DNA of 64,000 nucleotides, taken from contig CBDEVQ010000100.1 of NCBI GenBank assembly GCA_965243605.1, forward strand, positions 166,236 to 230,235, given 5' to 3'. Shown in pieces: positions 6,150-15,143 of this stretch; the stretch's first letter is position 1; every line of letters begins with the position of its first letter. This stretch comes from JBMYYR01 sp965243605. Lineage in GTDB: Bacteria; Bacteroidota; Bacteroidia; Flavobacteriales; CAJXXR01. The translations under genes and the position numbers were made by a program. A model generated the notes under the pieces. The model worked only from the letters and a program-made list of their open reading frames with translations. It was not told the origin of the DNA and did not search any database.

Positions 6150-9100
6150 TTATTTTACAGAAGTCGTATAAATATTGTTTTTCCAGATGAATTTCGCCTT
6201 CTCAGAGACTCCAAGTTCTTTTGTAGCTTCCTTAAAAGCCTGAATAAAATCGGAAGATTCGTAAATTGGATATTCAACTTTATTAATAAATTTCGTTTTT
6301 CTAGAATCTGGCCATAGTTTTCCTTTTTTGTGAAGTGTTGTTTGTGCAACATCTAAACTTGTCGATTGAATTAGCGTTTCATCCATCCATTCTAATTCTT
6401 GTAAAATTTGAGTTTTGTCTCCAGTAAGAACAATCGTATAATTGTTAATGTCTAATAGTGTATTTAAGTAGTCCTTAAATTGATTCGCATTAAACTTAGA
6501 TAGCTTTTTATACCATTTCTTAAATGCCTTTTTAGATAACCCTCGTTTTTGGATCCAATTAAGCATATTATGCTTCTTTTGTAAGGATGATAATTGCAGG
6601 CTACTCGTTGCAAAATATTGTCCAATAATATTGTTTAGCTCTAAAAATGTTAATCCTTGTTCTTGGATCAAGTTAGATTCACGAATAATTTCATCTAAAG
6701 ACTCTCCAAGTTTATCAGCCTTTACGGATGTCGATATTTGGAATACATTTTCAATACCAGACCCCGAGAATTTAGAGCGAATACCATATGTATATCCTTT
6801 ATCTTCTCTTAAATTCATATTAAGTCTAGAATTAAACTGACCTCCAAAAGGCATTTGACTTAATTTATATAAGGGATGTAAACTGTTAAATCGGTCTTGT
6901 AATCCATGAAATTTCCCCATGGCAACCTTAATCTGTGGTGCATTTGGGATATCAACGATAATAATTTGCCCAGGAGTAGGCTCTGGGTATGTGACTTTTG
7001 GCGCATCAGCATTAAATTTATTCCAAGATTTAAAAGGGCTAAATGCGATTTTAAAAGCTTTAAATGGTAAAAGTCCAGAATATACAATACGTGTGTTTTT
7101 AGAACCAATACGTTCTCTATAAAAGCGCTTTAAATCATTTAAAGTCATTCGTTCTATATCTTCCATTTTTCCTAACGGAAAGCTTAAAGAATATTGATCT
7201 CCATAAAGGGCATCTTTAAAGCTTTTATCAGTTAAATAACTTGGGTTTTTAGACTTACTTTTTAGAGTTTCAATGGCCCTTTTCTTAATTCTTAGGAAGT
7301 CTTTCTGATTAAATGCAGGCTGATTAATAAGTTCAAAAACCAAAGCAATAGAAGGATTCATGTACTTATCGTGTGCTTTTAAGCTAAATGTAATCTCATC
7401 GTAATGGTTGGTTATACTTAAGCTAGACCCCATAGATTCTAATTTGTCAAAATACGTTTGCGCATCAAAATTAAGAGTCCCTTCTTTAAACATTTTAGCA
7501 AGTAATCTTGAGGCTCCAAACTGACCTTGGTTTTCATACTTTCTACCTGCAGGTAAATGAAAATCAATTCGGTTTATTTTCGACATATAATTGGTAGACG
7601 TAATTACTTCGATTCCGTTTTTCCATTTTTCAGATTTAAACTCAAAAATATCTGAATAAGATGATGGAGGAATTACGGGATGAATTTCACGATTAATCTT
7701 CGATTCTAGAGGAGTGAAAGTAAGCTTGTCGTATTCCGCTTGATTAATGAACTTCTCCATTGGTTTTTGTGGTGTAAAAGCCTTCATTCCAGTCCATTCT
7801 TCTTGTTTACCTATTGGGTATACCGTTTGGTATAATGCAGGTTTGTTTTTAATATATGTATTATACACACGCTCTAAAGAAGCATACGAAATAGCTCTTA
7901 AACGTCTTAATTCTTCTTGGCTATAATTTGGATTATTTTTAAAAATTTCTCCAAAAGTTAAGGTCTTAGATATGGATTGTAAACTTGAAGCTCTGTTTTT
8001 GATCTCATTTTCTTTTTGAGCCTTAAAGGCTTCTAACTGAGTAAGCGTAGCCCCCTTTTTTTCAAACTCAAACATACTTGCTTTCCATAAAGATTCAATA
8101 ACCATTAGCGATTGATCTTTAGGCGCTTTAAAATAAAAATAGAATTCACCTGCAAGCTCTTTACTGCTTTGGTAGGCATAGGCCTGATGTGCAAATCCTT
8201 TGTCTTGGATGTTCTTGGTTAAAAAAGAGGATTTATTACCTGAAAAAATATAGGCGAGTGCTTGAAGAGGTAAATAATCATCATGATTAAAATGTACCGA
8301 AGGGAATCCAACTTTCAAAACAGGCAGAGGGACATGATCTTCTGAAATTAATATTTGATCTTCTTCAAATTCAATAGGAATTTGTTTGTCTGAATATACA
8401 GGTGGGCAAGATTTTATTTCTCCAAAATATTTTTCGGTCCACTTTATAGCCTTTTCTTTATCGAATTGTCCAGAAATAGCTAATGTCGCATTATTGGCTC
8501 CGTACCATCTTAAAAAGAATTTTTGTACATCTTCTATATTAGCCGAATTAAGATCATCCATATAACCAATTGTAGGCCTATGGTATGGGTGACCTTCAGG
8601 ATAAAATGCTTCGTCAAAATGCATACGCATTAAACCATAAGGTTTATTGTCGTATCGCTGTAAACGTTCGTTTTTTACCACATCTCTCTGGTTGTCGAGT
8701 TTGTTTAGAGTAATAGAATCCAACAAGAATCCCATTCTATCAGCCTCTAGCCAAAGCGCTGTTTCTAACAAGTTAGAAGGTATCGTTTCGTAATAATTTG
8801 TTCGGTCTTTATTGGTTGTTCCATTCATAGAACCCCCATTTTTTTGAATGATTTTAAAATGTTCGTCGTTTTCAATATGCTTGGACCCTTGAAACATTAA
8901 ATGCTCAAAAAGGTGAGCAAAACCACTTTTTCCTTTTTGCTCTCTTGCAGACCCAACATGATATTTGACTTCTACATGAACAGCATTTCCAAAGGCTTCA
9001 GTTTGGTGTAAAATCAAGGTTAGTCCATTGTCTAGAACGTATTTGTTAAATGAAATATTTCCATCCATATTGGTTTTGGAAATTTCAATTTGTTTGGTTT

Positions 9101-9164
9101 GTCCTATAGAAATGGAAATAACGAAGCTTAAAAGCGATAGAAGGAATCCTTTTTTAACTAACAT
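6150..9164 (-). CDS. secreted M16 (pitrilysin/insulinase) family zinc protease, two-repeat single chain
   Basis: A 1004-residue protein with an N-terminal signal peptide (hydrophobic residues about 5-21 ending in GQ). The inverted zinc motif HLFEH is at residues 84-88, with a downstream VKNERLQRYDNKPYG glutamate segment. The second M16 unit (about residue 510 on) lacks HxxEH, as expected, but has the NLREDKGYTYGIRS substrate-binding segment. The length fits the fused two-unit M16 proteases of Bacteroidota. It is monocistronic and divergent from the bacilliredoxin gene. It probably degrades peptides in the periplasm; the native substrate is unknown. Confidence 0.9.
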   Translation of the reverse strand: MLVKKGFLLSLLSFVISISIGQTKQIEISKTNMDGNISFNKYVLDNGLTLILHQTEAFGNAVHVEVKYHVGSAREQKGKSGFAHLFEHLMFQGSKHIENDEHFKIIQKNGGSMNGTTNKDRTNYYETIPSNLLETALWLEADRMGFLLDSITLNKLDNQRDVVKNERLQRYDNKPYGLMRMHFDEAFYPEGHPYHRPTIGYMDDLNSANIEDVQKFFLRWYGANNATLAISGQFDKEKAIKWTEKYFGEIKSCPPVYSDKQIPIEFEEDQILISEDHVPLPVLKVGFPSVHFNHDDYLPLQALAYIFSGNKSSFLTKNIQDKGFAHQAYAYQSSKELAGEFYFYFKAPKDQSLMVIESLWKASMFEFEKKGATLTQLEAFKAQKENEIKNRASSLQSISKTLTFGEIFKNNPNYSQEELRRLRAISYASLERVYNTYIKNKPALYQTVYPIGKQEEWTGMKAFTPQKPMEKFINQAEYDKLTFTPLESKINREIHPVIPPSSYSDIFEFKSEKWKNGIEVITSTNYMSKINRIDFHLPAGRKYENQGQFGASRLLAKMFKEGTLNFDAQTYFDKLESMGSSLSITNHYDEITFSLKAHDKYMNPSIALVFELINQPAFNQKDFLRIKKRAIETLKSKSKNPSYLTDKSFKDALYGDQYSLSFPLGKMEDIERMTLNDLKRFYRERIGSKNTRIVYSGLLPFKAFKIAFSPFKSWNKFNADAPKVTYPEPTPGQIIIVDIPNAPQIKVAMGKFHGLQDRFNSLHPLYKLSQMPFGGQFNSRLNMNLREDKGYTYGIRSKFSGSGIENVFQISTSVKADKLGESLDEIIRESNLIQEQGLTFLELNNIIGQYFATSSLQLSSLQKKHNMLNWIQKRGLSKKAFKKWYKKLSKFNANQFKDYLNTLLDINNYTIVLTGDKTQILQELEWMDETLIQSTSLDVAQTTLHKKGKLWPDSRKTKFINKVEYPIYESSDFIQAFKEATKELGVSEKAKFIWKNNIYTTSVK

Positions 9165-9220
9165 TTTGAGAATATTTTTTTACAAAGATGCTAAAAATAA
9201 TTTCTAACCGATAGATTTAT

Positions 9221-9228
9221 TAACTTTG
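9221..9228 (+). promoter_or_regulatory. -7 promoter element (TAACTTTG) of the bacilliredoxin gene
   Basis: TAACTTTG matches TAnnTTTG and lies 17 nt upstream of the ATG at 9246. Confidence 0.6.
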
Positions 9229-9245
9229 TCAAAAAATCATAAGTT

Positions 9246-9656
9246 ATGTATCCAGAAGAATTAGTAGCGCCTATGCGCCAGGAACTTGTAAGTGCTGGTT
9301 TCACAGAGTTAAAATCACCTGAAGAGGTAGACGCAATATTAGGAAAGAAAGAAGGAACAACATTAGTTTTAGTAAACTCAGTTTGTGGGTGTGCTGCTGC
9401 AAATGCTCGTCCTGCTGTAATTGCATCTACGCAACATTCAAAAACTCCAGATAATTTTGTTACTGTATTTGCAGGTCAAGACGGAGAAGCTACAAAACAA
9501 GCAAGAGGTTATATGATGCCATTTCCTCCTTCATCACCATCAATTGCTTTATTTAAAAATGGAGAATTAGTTCATTTCTTAGAAAGACACCATATTGAAG
9601 GTCGTAATGCCAAAATGATTGCAGATAATTTAACTGATGCATTCAACGAACTATAG
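9246..9656 (+). CDS. BrxA/BrxB-family bacilliredoxin
   Basis: A 136-residue protein that opens MYPEELVAPMRQEL and carries the redox-active Cys-Gly-Cys at residues 47-49 (NSVCGCAAANARP). This is the signature of the YphP/YqiW (BrxA/BrxB) family, which removes low-molecular-weight thiols from proteins. The thioredoxin-like fold and the C-terminal FLERHHIEGR segment are complete. It has its own promoter element and is followed by a strong terminator at 9681-9706, so it is a single-gene unit. Confidence 0.9.
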   Translation: MYPEELVAPMRQELVSAGFTELKSPEEVDAILGKKEGTTLVLVNSVCGCAAANARPAVIASTQHSKTPDNFVTVFAGQDGEATKQARGYMMPFPPSSPSIALFKNGELVHFLERHHIEGRNAKMIADNLTDAFNEL

Positions 9657-9680
9657 TTAAATTGTTCGCTCAAAAATCTA

Positions 9681-9706
9681 AAGCCCTGTTTTCAGGGCTT
9701 TTTTTT
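9681..9706 (+). terminator. rho-independent terminator after the bacilliredoxin gene
   Basis: AAGCCCTG (9681-9688) pairs with CAGGGCTT (9693-9700) around a TTTT loop and is followed by six T residues. Confidence 0.85.
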
Positions 9707-9783
9707 GTGTATAATAAAATAATAATAATAAATTCTTCAGTCTATTCAGAACAAAAATCAAACAGAATTATAAAGAAATACAC

Positions 9784-9791
9784 TATCTTTG
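9784..9791 (+). promoter_or_regulatory. -7 promoter element (TATCTTTG) of the threonine dehydrogenase gene
   Basis: A perfect TAnnTTTG match 23 nt upstream of the ATG at 9815. It lies inside the longer open frame that begins at 9662, which argues against the longer start. Confidence 0.65.
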
Positions 9792-9814
9792 TGTTCCTCA
9801 AAATGATAAAAAAT

Positions 9815-10771
9815 ATGAGTACCAAGGATACAATTTTAGTTATAGGTTCAGCAGGTCAAATTGGAAGTGACCTTGTTTTAGAGTTACGTAAGATATATGG
9901 AGACAATAATGTCGTAGCATCAGATATTAGGGATGCCTCATACGAAGTTATGGAAGGTGGTCCATTTATCCATTTGGATGTTATGGATGAACTTAAGCTA
10001 AATGAAATTGTAAAAGAGTTTAAGGTTACTCAAGTATATTTGTTAGCGGCTATTTTATCGGCAACTGCAGAAAGAAATATAGAGTTAGGATGGCGATTAA
10101 ATATGAGAAGTTTATCTCATGTGCTTGATTTAGCTCGCTTTGGGAAAATTAAGAAATTATATTGGCCAAGTTCAATTGCTGTATTTGGTCCAAATACACC
10201 TTCGATTCAAACACCACAAAATACAATTACAGATCCAACAACGGTATATGGAATTAGTAAACTTGCTGGAGAACGTTGGTGTGAATATTATAATTCTAAG
10301 TTTAATGTAGATGTAAGAAGTTTACGTTACCCAGGTTTAATTGGTTGGAAAGCTGCAGCAGGTGGTGGGACGACAGATTATGCTGTAGAAATCTACGGAG
10401 AAGCATTAGAGTATGGTAATTACACATGCTTTTTAGAAGAAAATACAGCACTTCCGATGATGTATATGCCAGATGCTATTCGTGCAACCATAGAATTAAT
10501 GGAAGCTCCAGCAGAGCAAGTTAAGATTAGATCGTCTTATAATTTAGGAGGAATGAGTTTTACACCTAAAGATGTAGCTCAAGAAATACAAAAGCATATT
10601 CCTAATTTTAAAATGAGCTACGCTCCAGACTATAGACAAGAGATTGCTGATTCTTGGCCAAAATCTATAGATGATAGTAGAGCAAGTTTAGATTGGGGAT
10701 GGAAATCAGAATATGATTTGGCAGGAATGTCTAAAGATATGCTAGAAAATATACGTAAAAAGAAATCATAA
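9815..10771 (+). CDS. tdh: L-threonine 3-dehydrogenase, SDR/epimerase type
   Basis: From the ATG at 9815 the protein has 318 residues. It opens with the Rossmann motif GSAGQIG, has the catalytic YGISK (YxxxK), and contains RYPGLIGWKAAAGGGTTDYA and LPMMYMPDAIRA. These are hallmarks of the short-chain threonine dehydrogenases first described in Flavobacterium. The enzyme oxidises threonine to 2-amino-3-ketobutyrate with NAD+. An in-frame ATG at 9803 is possible but would sit almost at the predicted transcription start. The 9662 start is rejected because that extension covers the upstream terminator and this gene's own promoter. Confidence 0.88.
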   Translation: MSTKDTILVIGSAGQIGSDLVLELRKIYGDNNVVASDIRDASYEVMEGGPFIHLDVMDELKLNEIVKEFKVTQVYLLAAILSATAERNIELGWRLNMRSLSHVLDLARFGKIKKLYWPSSIAVFGPNTPSIQTPQNTITDPTTVYGISKLAGERWCEYYNSKFNVDVRSLRYPGLIGWKAAAGGGTTDYAVEIYGEALEYGNYTCFLEENTALPMMYMPDAIRATIELMEAPAEQVKIRSSYNLGGMSFTPKDVAQEIQKHIPNFKMSYAPDYRQEIADSWPKSIDDSRASLDWGWKSEYDLAGMSKDMLENIRKKKS

Positions 10772-10796
10772 ATACATAATAAATATACATAGCAAG

Positions 10797-12254
10797 ATGG
10801 ATCAATTAACCATTTACAATTCTCAAACCAGACAAAAAGAAATTTTTAAACCTATACACGAAGGACATATTGGATTATATGTATGTGGACCGACTGTGTA
10901 TAGTGATGTGCACTTGGGAAATTGTAGAACCTTTATCACATTTGATATGATTAGTCGTTATCTAAGGTTTTTAGGTAACAAGGTTCGCTATGTTCGTAAT
11001 ATTACAGATGCTGGACATCTTGAAAATGATGCAGATGAAGGTGAAGATAAAATAGCTCAGCGTGCAAAACTTGAACAGTTAGAACCAATGGAAATTGTAC
11101 AGAAGTACACATTAGGTTTTCGTCAAGTTATGGCGGTCTTTAATTCTATACCTCCGTCTATTGAACCTACAGCTACAGGACATATTGTTGAGCAAATAGA
11201 TATGATAGAAGATATCATTAGCAAAGGATATGCTTATGTTGTTAATGAATCTGTATATTTTGATGTAACCAAGTATGATAAAGCTTATGGTTATGGAGGT
11301 CTTTCTGGACGTAAAATAGAAGATATGATTTCTGGAACCAGAACGCTAGACGGCCAATCTGAAAAAAGAAATCCATTAGATTTTGCATTATGGAAAAAAG
11401 CTGGGCCTAATCACATCATGAGATGGAATTCGCCTTGGGGAATTGGTTTTCCAGGTTGGCATCTAGAATGTTCAGTAATGAGTAGTAAATATCTTGGGGA
11501 AACTTTTGATATTCATGGTGGAGGAATGGACTTAAAATTCCCACATCATGAATGTGAAATAGCACAATGTACGGTTGCTCATGATAAAAATCCAGTAAAC
11601 TATTGGATGCACGCCAATATGCTTACCCTTAATGGTGCTAAAATGAGTAAATCTACAGGGAATACCTTATTGCCAATGGAATTAATCCAAGGTAATAATG
11701 CATTTTTTGATCGTGGATTCTCTCCGAGTGTTGTCCGTTTCTTTATGATGATGGCACACTATAGAAGTACTTTAGATTTTAGTAAAAATGCATTAGAATC
11801 TGCTGAAAAAGCATTCTTAAAAATACAAGATGTTTATTTTGAACTAACCGAAATGGTTGCTGGAGATGTTGATAAATTGACGGATATAAAGCAATTAGAG
11901 GAAAAAGCAAAATTGGCCTTAAACGACGATTTTAATACACCTCAATGTATTGCCGTACTTCATGAATTGGTTAAGTTGGTAAGAACAACTCAAAACCTAA
12001 ATCAAGAGAGTATAGATGCAGCAATAGCGTTATTTTCTAATTATGTAGAAGATGTCATGGGAGTTGAGTTTATTGCACCCTTAGATTCTTCAAATTCTAA
12101 AGAAGGAGAATTGGTTCATATGCTAATTAACCTTAGGCAAGATGCTAAACAGGCTAAAAATTGGGCTCAGGCCGATGCCATTAGAAATGAACTTAAAACA
12201 ATAGGAATAGAAATAAAAGACTCTAAAGACGAAACAACTTGGAGTAAAATATAA
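10797..12254 (+). CDS. cysS: cysteinyl-tRNA synthetase
   Basis: A 485-residue class I synthetase. The first zinc ligand is in YVCGPTVYSDVHLGN, which also carries the HIGH-type motif HLGN. The middle zinc region GWHLECSVMS and HHECEIAQ and the KMSKS loop AKMSKSTGN are present, with a C-terminal helical anticodon-binding region. Length and motif order are normal. It follows the threonine dehydrogenase gene after 25 nt on the same strand and ends before a strong hairpin at 12277-12309. Confidence 0.96.
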   Translation: MDQLTIYNSQTRQKEIFKPIHEGHIGLYVCGPTVYSDVHLGNCRTFITFDMISRYLRFLGNKVRYVRNITDAGHLENDADEGEDKIAQRAKLEQLEPMEIVQKYTLGFRQVMAVFNSIPPSIEPTATGHIVEQIDMIEDIISKGYAYVVNESVYFDVTKYDKAYGYGGLSGRKIEDMISGTRTLDGQSEKRNPLDFALWKKAGPNHIMRWNSPWGIGFPGWHLECSVMSSKYLGETFDIHGGGMDLKFPHHECEIAQCTVAHDKNPVNYWMHANMLTLNGAKMSKSTGNTLLPMELIQGNNAFFDRGFSPSVVRFFMMMAHYRSTLDFSKNALESAEKAFLKIQDVYFELTEMVAGDVDKLTDIKQLEEKAKLALNDDFNTPQCIAVLHELVKLVRTTQNLNQESIDAAIALFSNYVEDVMGVEFIAPLDSSNSKEGELVHMLINLRQDAKQAKNWAQADAIRNELKTIGIEIKDSKDETTWSKI

Positions 12255-12276
12255 TTTACTATTCAACCTTATTTAT

Positions 12277-12309
12277 ATAAAAATCTGTCTTTTAAAGACA
12301 GATTTTTAT
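12277..12309 (+). terminator. terminator hairpin after cysS
   Basis: Sixteen-base arms 12277-12292 and 12294-12309 are perfectly complementary around one central T. The arm sequence ends in a T-rich strand, giving a terminator-like structure. Confidence 0.7.
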
Positions 12310-12378
12310 CTTTAAAGGCTTATTTTTACCCCTGTTTCATATCATTGGATACTTATTAAACTCACCTAAAAAAGACCT

Positions 12379-13326
12379 ATGCGATCTAAGAATTTTTATA
12401 CGGTGCTTATTCTTCTTTTACTTTCTGTTGCTGCTTGTGGACACATAAATAAAGAGAACAAAGTAAAACTTTCTACATCTACTCCAGCTTTTAACGAAAA
12501 CGTAGCTTATAGCTATATTGAAAGTCAATTAGAATTTGGAAATAGAATTCCAGAAACGAAAGCCCATCAACAATGCCAAATTATGATCCAAAGACATTTT
12601 ATGAATTTAGGATTTATGGTAAAGAGTGAAAAAGCAATAAAACAAGGTGGACAAGGCTTGGTTACTATTAACAATATTGTAGCCAGCTATAAAGTCGAAA
12701 ACCCTACAAAACAAATTCTTTTAGCGACACATTACGACACCAGAGCATTATCTAACGATTCAATACCTGAACCCGTACCAGGAGCAAACGATGGCGCTTC
12801 AGGAACATCTGTATTAATGGAGATTGCTAATGTTATAAAGAAAGATAGCATTAACTATAATATAGATTTTGTATTCTTAGACGGTCAAGATCAAGGAAGT
12901 GATTCCTATCCAAAAACTTGGAATTTAGGAGCTCAGCGTTGGTCTAAATCCAACAAAAAATCATACGATTACGGAATTGTAATTGATATGGTTGGTGCAA
13001 AAGACGCACAATTTGTTAAAGAAAAATTCTCATCGTATTTCTGTGAAGACCTGCAAAACAAAGTTTGGAATATCGGAGAGCAATTAGATTATGAAACATA
13101 TTTTCCTCAAGATAATACAGTAGAGCAATTGATTAATGATCATTATTTCATAAATAATTATTCTAAATCTAAAGTTCCAACATTGCTAATAGCAGACTAT
13201 AGAGCTAAAGAAAAGAAATACTTTCCTCAATGGCACACCAAGGATGATGTGTTAGAACATATTCATAAACCAACGTTAAAGGTTATTGGACAAACCTTAG
13301 TAGAACTTCTGTATTTAAAAGAATAG
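12379..13326 (+). CDS. M28/glutaminyl-cyclase-like lipoprotein with altered catalytic residue
   Basis: A 315-residue lipoprotein with a signal sequence ending LLSVAAC (Cys20). The fold matches M28 zinc aminopeptidases and bacterial glutaminyl cyclases: His118 and Asp120 in ATHYDT, Asp138 in GANDGASGTS, and a late WHTKDD histidine. At the usual acidic pair it reads FLDGQDQG, with Gln170 where the general-base Glu is expected and Asp171 at the metal-ligand position. The enzyme may therefore be catalytically impaired or have a different chemistry. It is 2 nt upstream of tadA, so probably cotranscribed with it. Confidence 0.8.
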   Translation: MRSKNFYTVLILLLLSVAACGHINKENKVKLSTSTPAFNENVAYSYIESQLEFGNRIPETKAHQQCQIMIQRHFMNLGFMVKSEKAIKQGGQGLVTINNIVASYKVENPTKQILLATHYDTRALSNDSIPEPVPGANDGASGTSVLMEIANVIKKDSINYNIDFVFLDGQDQGSDSYPKTWNLGAQRWSKSNKKSYDYGIVIDMVGAKDAQFVKEKFSSYFCEDLQNKVWNIGEQLDYETYFPQDNTVEQLINDHYFINNYSKSKVPTLLIADYRAKEKKYFPQWHTKDDVLEHIHKPTLKVIGQTLVELLYLKE

Positions 13327-13328
13327 TA

Positions 13329-13775
13329 ATGGATATATTTTCGGATGTTTATTTCATGAAAGAAGCCTTAAAAGAGGCTCAAAAGGCTTTTGATTCTGGA
13401 GAAGTTCCTGTGGGTGCAGTAATTGTATCTAATAATCAAATTATTGCCAGAGGATATAATCAAAGCGAACGCTTAAAAGATTTCACGGCTCATGCGGAAA
13501 TGTTAGCATTTACAGCAGCGTCGGAGTATTTAAATGGGAAGTACTTAGATAAATGTAAGCTATTTGTAACCGTAGAACCATGTACTATGTGTACAGGTGC
13601 TGCATATTGGACTCAAATTGGTGAAGTGATTTTTGGTGCCAGTGATCCTAAACGAGGAATGTATTCAAAAGGAAATCATTTTTTACATCCCAAAACAAAA
13701 GTAACAGAAGGCGTTCTGAAGGAAAAGGCAGAGCAATTGATGAAAGACTTTTTCCAGAAAAAGGTAAGAAATTAG
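13329..13775 (+). CDS. tadA: tRNA-adenosine deaminase TadA-like nucleoside deaminase
   Basis: A 148-residue zinc deaminase with HAE (in TAHAEMLAF) and PCTMC (in VEPCTMCTGA), the two halves of the CDA zinc site. The N-terminal GEVPVGAVIV and the C-terminal GVLKEKAEQLMKDFFQKK match TadA, which converts A34 to inosine in tRNA-Arg(ACG). A guanine deaminase is the main alternative, but the length and termini favour TadA. It follows the M28-like gene by 2 nt. Confidence 0.85.
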   Translation: MDIFSDVYFMKEALKEAQKAFDSGEVPVGAVIVSNNQIIARGYNQSERLKDFTAHAEMLAFTAASEYLNGKYLDKCKLFVTVEPCTMCTGAAYWTQIGEVIFGASDPKRGMYSKGNHFLHPKTKVTEGVLKEKAEQLMKDFFQKKVRN

Positions 13776-13805
13776 TAAAATAGAGACATATAAAGTTTTA
13801 TAATA

Positions 13806-15014
13806 ATGAAAAGCATGGAGATGTTAACCCAGTTGTTAGGAAAGAATAAAAAAATAGGATGGTCAGATGTTCTCCTTTTATTAGCTAAAGGAGGAGTCGT
13901 TTTTGCATTTATTGCGATGTTTTATTTATTCTTTGAATTTGCCTTCCATGCAGGAGGACCAGATTCAGATTTTGGATTACATGCTTTATTAGCTTTTGAT
14001 AGTAGTAAGAAAGGGAGTTTGTCATATTCTACGATGCATTTTACTGTAAAGGCTTTATCTCAAATTATGGTTCTGTTTAAAAACAGGAACATTATGTATT
14101 ACCAATTAGGGATTGTTTTTGTGATTTTTGCAGCCCAATGGTTCTCATATAGAATCATAAGAGATAAACTTGTAGAGCAATACAAAAACGTTACTAAAGC
14201 AATCTTTTTTGCAATAAGTATCTTAATGATTTCAATGATCATTACGGACAGTAATGCAAGGTATTTATACTTAGGTATTGGAACATCTAATCCGTGGCAT
14301 AATCCAACATATTTATTCTCGAGACCATTTTGTATACTCTTATTTTACTATGTTTTAACGGCATTAAATTCTGGTAAAAAGGATAATAAAACATACTATT
14401 TAATTGGATTATTTGCATTTTTAGGAATGGCAGCTAAGCCTTCATTCTTTTTATCATTTTTACCGGCTATTAGTATTTTTGTTGGGATGAGATTCTTAAT
14501 GGGAAAACTAGATTGGCGAGGTGTTTGGAAACTCGGAGTAGCCTTATCCTTTTCTTTAATTCCATTATTGGTCATATATATATTAGCATTTGATAATAGC
14601 AATATGACAGGAAACAATCAGGTGGTTGCAAACCCTGGTTTTTTATGGAATCATTGGACAGAGAATCAAATTACGAAATCGATTTTAAAGGCTATTGCCT
14701 TTCCATTATTTGTAATCCTTGTACATTTTAAAAAGTTAACAACAGGGTTACAATTAGCCATTGTAAACTATATTATGTCAGCAGGGGTCTTTTATTACTT
14801 TGTAGAAAACGGAGATCGTTTGCATCATGGTAACTTTTTCTGGACTTATTTATTCGGAATATTCTTCCTATTTCTATTTTCGATTGATCAAATGTTTTTT
14901 AAATTTAAGCATAGTATGTGGGTGAAAATACTTGGAGGTTTAATATTCTTATTGCATTTAGTATCAGGATTATTTTATGTTAATCATCAATTAATTGGTG
15001 AAGGATTCCTATAA
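13806..15014 (+). CDS. polytopic membrane protein of unknown function
   Basis: A 402-residue protein with roughly nine to eleven hydrophobic segments spread over the whole length, for example VVFAFIAMFYLFFEFAF, AIFFAISILMISMII and ILGGLIFLLHLVSGLFYV. I see no recognised transporter or glycosyltransferase motif, although the layout (long loop with DSDFGLHA, many aromatic residues) recalls integral membrane glycan-handling proteins. It lies 30 nt after tadA and has no convincing terminator between. Function unknown. Confidence 0.7.
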   Translation: MKSMEMLTQLLGKNKKIGWSDVLLLLAKGGVVFAFIAMFYLFFEFAFHAGGPDSDFGLHALLAFDSSKKGSLSYSTMHFTVKALSQIMVLFKNRNIMYYQLGIVFVIFAAQWFSYRIIRDKLVEQYKNVTKAIFFAISILMISMIITDSNARYLYLGIGTSNPWHNPTYLFSRPFCILLFYYVLTALNSGKKDNKTYYLIGLFAFLGMAAKPSFFLSFLPAISIFVGMRFLMGKLDWRGVWKLGVALSFSLIPLLVIYILAFDNSNMTGNNQVVANPGFLWNHWTENQITKSILKAIAFPLFVILVHFKKLTTGLQLAIVNYIMSAGVFYYFVENGDRLHHGNFFWTYLFGIFFLFLFSIDQMFFKFKHSMWVKILGGLIFLLHLVSGLFYVNHQLIGEGFL

Positions 15015-15112
15015 ACCTCTAATTATTGTGCTAAAAGGCACATTCGTATTTAAAATAATCTAATTTAACGGAAGTATTCTTAGGGAGTTTCAGTTCAACG
15101 GGATTAATTATG

Positions 15113-15120
15113 TAAATTTG
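15113..15120 (+). promoter_or_regulatory. -7 promoter element (TAAATTTG) of mrp
   Basis: TAAATTTG fits TAnnTTTG and overlaps the GTG at 15120 that would start a longer frame. The first ATG after the predicted transcript start is at 15144. Confidence 0.6.
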
Positions 15121-15143
15121 TGTTCTCAACGATTCAGAACACA

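Noticed and set aside
6860..7122. Open frames inside the M16 protease region in other frames and on the other strand
   Set aside because: They lie entirely within a well-supported gene and show no recognisable protein features.
9662..9814. Longer N terminus for the threonine dehydrogenase
   Set aside because: The extension covers the bacilliredoxin terminator and the gene's own promoter element and looks non-coding.
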